This document shows positions 57,660 to 64,000 of a stretch of 64,000 nucleotides of DNA, piece by piece. Position numbers and translations under genes: made by a program. How positions within the stretch are numbered: the stretch's first letter is position 1; each line of letters begins with the position of its first letter. Under the pieces are notes generated by a model that saw only the letters and a list, made by a program, of their open reading frames with translations, was not told the origin of the DNA and made no database searches. The DNA lies in NCBI RefSeq assembly GCF_902498745.1, contig NZ_LR701479.1, forward strand, positions 872,292 to 936,291, given 5' to 3'. The DNA is from Erythrobacter sp. EC-HK427 (GTDB taxonomy: Bacteria > Pseudomonadota > Alphaproteobacteria > Sphingomonadales > Sphingomonadaceae).

Positions 57660-58162
57660 TGCTCCTGCTCGCGCAGAACGCGCGTCAGGCGGAGCACGAT
57701 CTGGTCAGCCACATCCTCGGCGAGATTTTCCAGCGCGGTCTGTTCGGCAGCGATGGTCGCATATTCGCTGCCGACCACGTCGATACCGGCATCCGAGCCG
57801 GCGGTCGCATCGACCAGAATGGTGTCGGTGGCGATGTCCACCAGCTGATAGCGCGCACGGAGCGTGCGGCGTTCGCGCCCGATGGTGTCGTCGGTGAGCA
57901 GGCCGAATCCTTCGAGCGTATCGTCGAGCACTATGTCGAGCCGGTAACGCGCACTGCCGCCATTCGCGCCGCGCCCCAGCCGGTCTTCCAGCGCGTTTTT
58001 GACCAGCCAGCCTTCGTCGCCGGGGATCGGCGCGACTTCGACATCGGCGAGCCCGCGCGCGATCACGCCCTGCGAGCCGCCGGCATAGATCGGCTGGAGG
58101 CCGCAGGCAGAGAGCGACAAGGAAAGGCCTGCAAGGGCCAGCAAAGGCGCAGCAAAGCGCAT
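57656..58162 (-). CDS. lptE: LPS-assembly lipoprotein LptE
   Basis: A 168-residue lipoprotein with signal peptide and lipobox SLSACG, then LQPIYAGGSQGV, typical of alphaproteobacterial LptE, the plug inside the LptD barrel. The ATG at 58162 shares its A with the leuS stop (TGATG). The C-terminal helix ends RLTRVLREQEQ. Together with lptC and lptA at 25-26 kb, three parts of the LPS transport system lie in this window. Confidence 0.88.
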   Translation of the reverse strand: MRFAAPLLALAGLSLSLSACGLQPIYAGGSQGVIARGLADVEVAPIPGDEGWLVKNALEDRLGRGANGGSARYRLDIVLDDTLEGFGLLTDDTIGRERRTLRARYQLVDIATDTILVDATAGSDAGIDVVGSEYATIAAEQTALENLAEDVADQIVLRLTRVLREQEQ

Positions 58163-60702
58163 CACGTCACAATATTCACCAGCCTGTCGGGCACCACGAT
58201 CACCTTGCGAATGGTTGCTCCATCGATCGAACGCTGGACTTTCTCGCTGGCGAGCGCAAGCGCTTCCAAGTCTTCCTTGGGTGCGCCCTTGGGCGCGGTG
58301 AGCGTGTCGCGCAGCTTGCCCATGTGCTGCACCGCGATGGTGACTTCGTCGTCCACCAGCAGCGCCGGATCGACTTCGGGCCAGCGGTCTTCGGCGACAA
58401 GGCCGATGCCCAGATTGAATTGCGCGCGCGCTTCCTCGGCGAGATGCGGCATCATCGGCGAGACGAGGATCGCCAGCTTGCGGATCGCATCGGAGCGGGT
58501 GGACGAAAGCTCGGCCTTCTCCACCGCGCCGACCAGCTCATAAATCCGCGCCACCGCCTTGTTGAAGGACAGCGCTTCGATATCCGCGGCCACCGCCGCC
58601 ACGGTCTGATTGAGCTTGCGGTCGAGCGCCCTGTCGTGATTGGCATCGGCCCCGGCCCCGCCATTGCCGCATTGCGCGAACAGCCGCCACAGCCGCTGGA
58701 CGAACCGCCCGCAGCCTTCAATCCCCGCCTCGGACCACGGCAGATCGCGTTCGGGCGGACTGTCGGAGAGCATGAACCAGCGCACCGCATCCGCGCCGTA
58801 ATCGCGGATGATATCTTCCGGATCGACGACGTTCTTCTTCGACTTGGACATTTTGATGACCTTGCCGATGTCCACCGGCGCACCATCCGCCGTCAGCACC
58901 GCGCCGGTGCCCGACCGGTCGACTTCGGCAGGCGTGAAATAGACCTCGCGCCCGTCGATCTTGCGGCTGTAGGTCTCATGCGTCACCATGCCTTGGGTAA
59001 ACAGGCTGGCGAAGGGCTCGGTCACTTCCAGCTTGCCGATATGCGCCAAGGCGCGCGTCCAGAAGCGGGCGTAGAGCAGATGCAGGATCGCGTGCTCGAC
59101 CCCGCCGATATACTGGCCCACGGGCAGCCAGGTGGCGATTTCCGCCGGATCGAACGGTGTGTCCGCTGGCTGGCTGGCGAAACGCAGGAAATACCACGAG
59201 GAATTGACGAAGGTATCGAGCGTATCGGTCTCGCGCTCCGCCGCGCCGCCGCATTTCGGGCAGGCAACGTGTTTCCATGTCGGGTGGCGCAGCAGCGGAT
59301 TGCCCGGCTGCTCGAAGGAAACATCCTCGGGCAGTTTGACCGGCAATTGCTCCTTGGGCACCGGCACCACGCCGCAAGTCTCGCAATGGATGAAGGGGAT
59401 CGGCGTCCCCCAATAGCGTTGCCGCGACACGCCCCAATCGCGCAGCCGCCAGACCGTGGTGCCCTTGCCCCAGCCGCCCGCTTCGGCGCGGGTGATGACC
59501 TCGCGCTTCGCTTCTTCCACCGCCATCCCGGAGAGGAAACCGGAATTGACGATCACCCCGTCGCCCGCTTCGGCCTCGCCCGCAAACGGCTTGCCCGCTT
59601 CCTCGAGTGAGGAAGCAACCACGCGGGGGATCGGCAGGCTGTACTTGCTGGCAAATTCGAAGTCGCGCTGGTCGTGCCCCGGCACCGCCATGATCGCGCC
59701 GGTGCCATAATCCATCAGCACAAAATTGGCGATGTAGACCGGCAGCTCGGCCCCGGTGAAGGGATGCTTCGCGGTGATGCCGGTGTCGAAGCCCAGCTTT
59801 TCCGCGGTTTCCAGCTCCGCCGCCGTCGTCCCGCCCTTCTTGCACAGCGCGATGAAGTCGCGCGCCGCGTCGCTGTCGAGCGATTGCGCTACCGGATGAT
59901 CCGCCGCCACCGCCACAAAACTCGCGCCGAAAATCGTATCGGGCCGCGTCGTGTAAACCGGCAGCTTCTCGCCATTGGAAAGCTCAAACGAAAACTCCAG
60001 CCCCTGCGATTTGCCGATCCAGTTTTCCTGCATCAGCCGCACCTTTTGCGGCCAGTCCTCCAGCGTGCCGAGGCCGTCGAGCAAATCCTCGGCAAAATCG
60101 GTGATTTTGAGGAACCACTGGTTCAGTTTGCGCTTTTCGATATCCGCGCCCGAACGCCAGCCCTTGCCGTCGATCACCTGCTCGTTCGCAAGCACCGTCA
60201 TATCGACGGGGTCCCAGTTCACTTCGCTCTCTTTGCGGTACACGAGGCCGGCCTTGAACAGGTCGATAAACAGCGCCTGTTCGTGGCCGTAATAGCTCGC
60301 ATCGCAAGTGGCGAATTCGCGCGACCAGTCGAGCGCGAAGCCCAATTGTTTGAGCTGGCCCTTCATCGTGGCGATATTGTCGTAGGTCCAACCCGCCGGG
60401 TGGACGCCCTTTTCCATCGCCGCGTTCTCGGCAGGCATTCCGAAAGCGTCCCAGCCCATCGGGTGGAGCACTTCAAAGCCTTGCATCTTGCGATAGCGCG
60501 CCAGCACGTCGCCCATCGTGTAATTGCGCACATGGCCGATATGGATGCGCCCGCTGGGATAGGGGAACATCTCCAGCACATAGCTTTTGGGCTTGCTGCT
60601 GGCGCTGTCCGCTTCGAAACAGCGCGCCTCGTCCCACGCCGCCTGCCAGCGCGCGTCTGCGTTGCCAGGATCGAACCTGGACTGGAAATTCTCGTTGCTC
60701 AT
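58162..60702 (-). CDS. leuS: Leucyl-tRNA synthetase
   Basis: An 846-residue class I synthetase. The HIGH motif appears in [16 protein letters not shown] near the N-terminus, KMSKS in [16 protein letters not shown] at about residue 618, and the CP1 editing domain lies between ([18 protein letters not shown]). A Cys-rich zinc-type insertion CETCGVV...CPKCGG is present. It is coupled to lptE downstream and follows the DUF3576 gene by 19 bases. Confidence 0.97.
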   Translation of the reverse strand: MSNENFQSRFDPGNADARWQAAWDEARCFEADSASSKPKSYVLEMFPYPSGRIHIGHVRNYTMGDVLARYRKMQGFEVLHPMGWDAFGMPAENAAMEKGVHPAGWTYDNIATMKGQLKQLGFALDWSREFATCDASYYGHEQALFIDLFKAGLVYRKESEVNWDPVDMTVLANEQVIDGKGWRSGADIEKRKLNQWFLKITDFAEDLLDGLGTLEDWPQKVRLMQENWIGKSQGLEFSFELSNGEKLPVYTTRPDTIFGASFVAVAADHPVAQSLDSDAARDFIALCKKGGTTAAELETAEKLGFDTGITAKHPFTGAELPVYIANFVLMDYGTGAIMAVPGHDQRDFEFASKYSLPIPRVVASSLEEAGKPFAGEAEAGDGVIVNSGFLSGMAVEEAKREVITRAEAGGWGKGTTVWRLRDWGVSRQRYWGTPIPFIHCETCGVVPVPKEQLPVKLPEDVSFEQPGNPLLRHPTWKHVACPKCGGAAERETDTLDTFVNSSWYFLRFASQPADTPFDPAEIATWLPVGQYIGGVEHAILHLLYARFWTRALAHIGKLEVTEPFASLFTQGMVTHETYSRKIDGREVYFTPAEVDRSGTGAVLTADGAPVDIGKVIKMSKSKKNVVDPEDIIRDYGADAVRWFMLSDSPPERDLPWSEAGIEGCGRFVQRLWRLFAQCGNGGAGADANHDRALDRKLNQTVAAVAADIEALSFNKAVARIYELVGAVEKAELSSTRSDAIRKLAILVSPMMPHLAEEARAQFNLGIGLVAEDRWPEVDPALLVDDEVTIAVQHMGKLRDTLTAPKGAPKEDLEALALASEKVQRSIDGATIRKVIVVPDRLVNIVT

Positions 60703-60721
60703 GCTGGCCCCCTAGCGGAGC

Positions 60722-61174
60722 TTAGTTGATGGAGGAACGCCGGATATCGCGCGCAGTGGTGAGAATAATGTCCTCCAGCCGCTGCACCGTGGCCGCCGCC
60801 ACCGGCGCATCGACCCACTGGCCGCCCTGCAGCACCTGCCGCGTCGCATTCACCCGCAGCGCATCGGCGCGCAGCGTCTGGTCGAGGATGGTCACCGAAA
60901 TGCTAACCCGCTCGTTGGGATTTTCCGGCTGGCTGTACCAGTCGGTAATCAGCACACCGCCCGCGCTGTCTGCCGTGGTCAGCCGCGCGAACGACAGCGT
61001 TTCAAGGCTGGCGCGCCAGAGGTAGGAATTGACGCCGATGGTGGTCGTTTGCGCCGCCGCCAGATCGGTGCGCAGCCGCTCGTCATTGCCGCCGCCGCAC
61101 GCGACAAGGCCGAACGCCGCCGCCGAACAGATCGCGGCATTGGCAAAAGAGCGGAAAGTGAAATGTGCCATCAT
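60722..61174 (-). CDS. DUF3576-domain lipoprotein
   Basis: A 150-residue lipoprotein with the lipobox FGLVACGGG. The mature part, GVNSYLWRASLETLSFARL then GGVLITDWYSQPENPNERVSISV, is the DUF3576 signature, a family of alphaproteobacterial outer-membrane-associated proteins without an assigned role. It usually precedes leuS, as here. ATGs at 61174 and 61171 are both possible. The 335 bases from here to the next plus-strand start hold a divergent control region in which I see no gene and no clear promoter. Confidence 0.88.
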   Translation of the reverse strand: MMAHFTFRSFANAAICSAAAFGLVACGGGNDERLRTDLAAAQTTTIGVNSYLWRASLETLSFARLTTADSAGGVLITDWYSQPENPNERVSISVTILDQTLRADALRVNATRQVLQGGQWVDAPVAAATVQRLEDIILTTARDIRRSSIN

Positions 61175-61509
61175 GAAAACCCGTCAAAACCTTTCGTGCG
61201 GGGCGATTATGCCCGCGCTGTGCTGCCTCTATACCCACCGCGCCGCGCGCGGCAAGGCGCAGCAGCATTCGCGGCGGGCAAATGCACCCAAAGGGCGTGA
61301 ATGCGCGCTTAATGCCGGTGCCGCGCGGCGCTTTGCGACATTAAGATATTGTGGGTGTGGCGCAACACCTGTCAAAAACCGCAAGGAAGCTCTTGCAAAC
61401 GGTGGCAAAGCCGCGCGCGAGGGTCTAGCGTCAGTTTGAAGAGTTGCATCCCGTGAGTCGTTTATCGCATTCATGGCCGGTGCAGCAGGGGAGAGTTAAC
61501 GGGTCCGCA

Positions 61510-62283
61510 ATGGCACATCTGGGCAAAAAATCGGCACGAAGGAAGCTGGCGCTCGCTGCGTCGGCTACGCTCGTCGCCGCTGCTCTGCCAAGTTCGGTCT
61601 TCGCCGTGGGTGCGCTTTCGGGGGACCGCATGGCGGAAGCCGCGCAGTTCGTCTTCACTCCCGCAGCAGCCGATCCCGAAATTGCCGAGCTGGTGGCGCG
61701 CAGCGGCGCTGGTCAGGCACAAATGCTCCGCTTTACCCCCGCCGGGGCTACCGCGCCCGGACCCGAACGCTCGGTGACGGCGGCTGTCCGCGTTGACCAG
61801 CAGACCGCGCAGGCGCTCTCGGGTTCCAATGGCGCAGCCAGCAGCAATGCGGCGGCCGGTCTGCGGCTTGCGCCCTTGCGCTACAATCTGGGCATTGCCC
61901 GCGGCTACGCCGATTTCGCCCCCACGAGTGCCCGCGCCCCCGCCCGGCTAACAGCCCCCAGCGCGCCGGTGCTCTCGCGCCGGTTGAGCGAGGCCGATCT
62001 GCCCGAACTCAGTTCCTACGCGCCGCGCCGCGCGGGTGAGACGGACGAAAGCCGCTTCGCTGCCCGCGTCGCGCTGGAAGAAGGCCGCTCGGCCACCGCG
62101 CGCGAGGCGCAGAATTCGGTCAGCGACCAGCTGCTCGATGTTGGCGGCAGCTTCCGCCTGACCAACAATATCGATCTGACCGCCGGTGTGCGGGTGGAGC
62201 AGGATCGCGACATCGTGCCGCTGCCCGATGTTGACCAGCAGGACAGCCAGGCCGTCTATATCGGCACGCAATTCCGCTTCTAA
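61510..62283 (+). CDS. Exported protein with barrel-like C-terminus
   Basis: A 257-residue protein. The N-terminus (basic SARRKLALAA, then a hydrophobic stretch to SSVFAVG) is a signal peptide. The middle is Ala/Pro-rich and probably disordered. The last 55 residues resemble a few strands of an outer-membrane barrel (LLDVGGSFRLTNNIDLTAGVRV, AVYIGTQFRF) ending in Phe, the usual outer-membrane C-terminal signal. No family is recognised. The start is uncertain: GTG at 61453 is in frame, but ATG 61510 leaves a normal signal peptide. Confidence 0.6.
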   Translation: MAHLGKKSARRKLALAASATLVAAALPSSVFAVGALSGDRMAEAAQFVFTPAAADPEIAELVARSGAGQAQMLRFTPAGATAPGPERSVTAAVRVDQQTAQALSGSNGAASSNAAAGLRLAPLRYNLGIARGYADFAPTSARAPARLTAPSAPVLSRRLSEADLPELSSYAPRRAGETDESRFAARVALEEGRSATAREAQNSVSDQLLDVGGSFRLTNNIDLTAGVRVEQDRDIVPLPDVDQQDSQAVYIGTQFRF

Positions 62284-62307
62284 CGTTTAGGAAATTCGTA
62301 TGCCAAG

Positions 62308-62330
62308 CCCCGCTCCGGCGGGGTTTTTCT
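62308..62330 (+). terminator. Rho-independent terminator between the exported protein gene and phaB
   Basis: CCCCGC at 62308-62313 pairs with GCGGGG at 62318-62323 around a four-base loop and is followed by five T and CTTT. It lies 25 bases after the stop of the exported protein gene, so phaB has its own promoter in the next 75 bases. Confidence 0.88.
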
Positions 62331-62405
62331 TTGCGCCCGCGCCAAGCCGTGGCCTAAGACTGCGCAAGAACAGAGCATCGACTCGACTTCATGGGAGAAG
62401 ACAAT

Positions 62406-63128
62406 ATGGCACGTGTTGCAGTGGTCACCGGCGGAACGCGCGGTATCGGCAAGGCGATTTGCGAATCACTCAAGGCGGACGGCTTCACCGTTGTCGCCAG
62501 CTATGCCGGGAATGACGACGCGGCCAAGCGCTTCACCGAGGAAACCGGCATCGCCACCTACAAATTCGACGTGGGCGATCACGAAGCCACATTGGCCGCC
62601 TGCGCCAGAATCACCGATGACATCGGCCCGATTGATGTCGTGGTCAACAATGCCGGGATCACCCGCGACGGGACGCTGATGCGCATGAGCCTGCAGGATT
62701 GGGAAGACGTGATGCGCACCAATCTGGGCGGCTGCTTCAACATGGCCAAGGCCACGTTCGAAGGCATGAAAGACCGCAAATGGGGCCGCATCATCAATAT
62801 CGGCTCGATCAACGGGCAGGCGGGTCAATATGGCCAGGTAAACTATGCCGCCGCGAAATCGGGCATTCACGGCTTCACCAAGGCGCTGGCGCAGGAAGGC
62901 GCGCGCTACGGCATCACCGTCAACGCAATCGCGCCGGGTTATATCGACACCGACATGGTCGCCGCCGTGCCGGAGAATGTGCTGGAGAAAATCGTCGCCA
63001 AGATCCCCGTCGGTCGCCTCGGCCAGGCGAGCGAAATCGCCCGCGGCGTGAGCTTCCTCGCATCCGAAGAAGGCGCGTTCATTACCGGATCGACGCTGTC
63101 GATCAATGGCGGGCAGCATATGTATTGA
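62406..63128 (+). CDS. phaB: Acetoacetyl-CoA reductase
   Basis: A 240-residue SDR enzyme reducing acetoacetyl-CoA to (R)-3-hydroxybutyryl-CoA for PHB synthesis. VAVVTGGTRGIGKAI is the NADPH loop, NNAGITRDGTLMRMS the central motif, and catalytic Tyr147/Lys151 lie in QVNYAAAKSG after INIGSINGQAG. The PhaB/FabG split is by overall pattern (the FNMAKATFEGM and GGQHMY ending fit PhaB). GGGAG precedes the ATG at 62406. phaA and phaC are not in the window. Confidence 0.88.
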   Translation: MARVAVVTGGTRGIGKAICESLKADGFTVVASYAGNDDAAKRFTEETGIATYKFDVGDHEATLAACARITDDIGPIDVVVNNAGITRDGTLMRMSLQDWEDVMRTNLGGCFNMAKATFEGMKDRKWGRIINIGSINGQAGQYGQVNYAAAKSGIHGFTKALAQEGARYGITVNAIAPGYIDTDMVAAVPENVLEKIVAKIPVGRLGQASEIARGVSFLASEEGAFITGSTLSINGGQHMY

Positions 63129-63138
63129 TGGCGGTAGC

Positions 63139-63172
63139 GCGCGGGCGGTAGCTTACAGATCGCCGCCCGCGC
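63139..63172. terminator. Large hairpin at the phaB/membrane-protein convergent junction
   Basis: A perfect 10-bp inverted repeat (GCGCGGGCGG at 63139-63148, CCGCCCGCGC at 63163-63172) with a 14-base loop begins ten bases after phaB and reaches into the last codons of the convergent gene. It could terminate both transcripts. No T tract is present. Confidence 0.4.
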
Positions 63173-63584
63173 TCTCGCCTTCGTCGTCGCTGCCGCTGAA
63201 TTCGTAGATGATGACCAGCAACGCCCACAAGCCAAGGGTGACCAGCAGATAATCGCTCACTCCTGCGATGAGCCCGTCAACACGCACCAAGTAGTAGTAT
63301 CCGGCAAGGGCAATGAAGAGCTGCACGGCAGACCAGACGCGCCGCGATGTGTTTGCAACGATGAGGATTAGCGCGATCACGGCTGAGGTCAGGACAAGGA
63401 TCACGGTGTAATCCTTCAACGGCAATTGCTGCAGTGACGAGAAATTGACGCCGATGATCGCGCCAAAGAAGATGTTGAGGGCGTTAATCGACGCCCGGCG
63501 CTCATCCGTACGCATTCTTCCAAGGCTGAAAATGGCGCGCAGGAATTTCCTGCCCCGGCTTTGCGACGGCACCGTCTCGGACAT
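63153..63584 (-). CDS. Small integral membrane protein
   Basis: A 143-residue protein starting at ATG 63584 with GGGAG upstream. A basic N-terminus (about 40 residues, RGRKFLRAIFSLGRM) precedes four hydrophobic segments and an acidic SGSDDEGES tail. No family is recognised. It shares direction with the DUF4019 gene upstream, 53 bases away. Confidence 0.6.
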   Translation of the reverse strand: MSETVPSQSRGRKFLRAIFSLGRMRTDERRASINALNIFFGAIIGVNFSSLQQLPLKDYTVILVLTSAVIALILIVANTSRRVWSAVQLFIALAGYYYLVRVDGLIAGVSDYLLVTLGLWALLVIIYEFSGSDDEGESAGGDL

Positions 63585-63637
63585 AAGCGTCTCCCCTGTC
63601 AGGCCAACGCCTATCGCCTTCAACGGTGCTGCTCAAG

Positions 63638-64000
63638 CTATTCGAGCACGATGCCCACCACCCGCCATTCGCCGTCAACCCGCGCCAATGTCACCGTCTC
63701 GCTTGCCACGCCCGTGCGGTTGGCGAAGACGGTTTCGAACACCACGTCGGTATAGCCCTCGGGCCGGTCGGGCGATTGCACCGCGACGAGGCGGCGCGAG
63801 ACCGTAGCGCCCAGCGGAGCGCGCACGCTCGCCATCACGCGCTGCCAGACTTCCGGGGTGTTGAGCGCACGAAAGGCATGGCCGGTGCGGGCATAGCTTT
63901 CTTGCGCATTTCCGGCATCGACCAGTTCGAGCCATTCGCGCGCGGCGGTTTCCGCCTCGGTCGCCTGCACCTGGGATAGCGGGAACGTGTCGCCACCGCC
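63638..64000 (-). CDS. DUF4019-domain protein, C-terminal part
   Basis: The minus-strand frame is open from the window edge to a stop at 63638, giving about 120 residues. AREWLELVDAGNAQESYARTG, then MASVRAPLGATVSRRLVAVQ and FETVFANRTGVASETVTLARVDGEWRVVG, is the DUF4019 pattern. These are usually small periplasmic proteins of unknown function. The residues before (GGGDTFPLSQVQA) show that the gene continues past 64000, so a GTG at 63970 is not its start. Confidence 0.8.
   Translation of the reverse strand, partial: GGGDTFPLSQVQATEAETAAREWLELVDAGNAQESYARTGHAFRALNTPEVWQRVMASVRAPLGATVSRRLVAVQSPDRPEGYTDVVFETVFANRTGVASETVTLARVDGEWRVVGIVLE

Noticed and set aside
61175-61509. Small frames in the gap upstream of the exported-protein gene
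   Set aside because: They lack ribosome binding sites and coding composition; the stretch is more likely a divergent promoter region, but no convincing -35/-10 pair was found.

Overview
The window looks like chromosome of an alphaproteobacterium in the order Sphingomonadales, most likely family Erythrobacteraceae (Erythrobacter, Porphyrobacter or Qipengyuania type). The basis is high G+C, almost gap-free packing with many 4-nt and 1-nt start/stop overlaps, the gene order DUF3576 protein-leuS-lptE-holA, exosortase-A-associated genes, polyhydroxyalkanoate genes, and a gene-transfer-agent-type spike pair. I see no rRNA, tRNA, insertion sequence or CRISPR array.

1-14.5 kb: the 5' end of recQ, two related acidic lipoproteins flanking phenylalanine 4-hydroxylase (phhA), undecaprenyl-diphosphatase (uppP), a secreted M13 metallopeptidase, an ABC exporter, intracellular PHA depolymerase (phaZ, TTG start), a REP-like repeat with hairpin ends, a DUF4126 membrane protein, and a block for exosortase-A-associated glycan work (O-glycosylation ligase, a 58-residue membrane protein, a GT4 glycosyltransferase) followed by a long disordered membrane protein.

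14.5-28.9 kb: glutamate synthase (gltB, gltD) with a TPR/2OG-Fe(II) oxygenase coupled to gltD, two membrane proteins of unknown function, ung, an RNase D-type exonuclease, lptC-lptA for LPS transport, and a facing pair of a TPR-like protein and an O-antigen-ligase-like protein.

29-35.3 kb: the most unusual part, a lasso-peptide-like RiPP locus. It holds a putative Fe(II) dioxygenase, a lasso-cyclase-like asparagine synthetase homologue without the glutaminase Cys, a 43-residue precursor with a predicted 16-residue core (Gly1, Asp9), a strong terminator, a PRMT-like methyltransferase, an HPr-kinase-like enzyme, a PqqD-like leader-binding protein, and a convergent nucleotidyltransferase. No B2 leader peptidase and no dedicated exporter can be seen.

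35.3-56.5 kb: a Wzx/Wzy-type exopolysaccharide locus. It has dTDP-L-rhamnose genes (rmlACDB), two acyltransferases, a pyruvyltransferase, polymerase, flippase, glycosyltransferases, Wzc and Wza, a fused PssD-PssE-type transferase, GDP-L-fucose genes (gmd, fcl) and the priming glycosylphosphotransferase. Inside it sit two genes resembling the base and fibre of the Rhodobacter gene-transfer-agent head spike (GhsA/GhsB), particles known in Rhodobacter to use capsule as receptor.

56.6-64 kb: the holA-lptE-leuS-DUF3576 operon, a secreted protein with a barrel-like C-terminus, acetoacetyl-CoA reductase (phaB), a small membrane protein and the 3' end of a DUF4019 gene. PHA synthesis (phaB) and breakdown (phaZ) are therefore both present, at opposite ends of the window.
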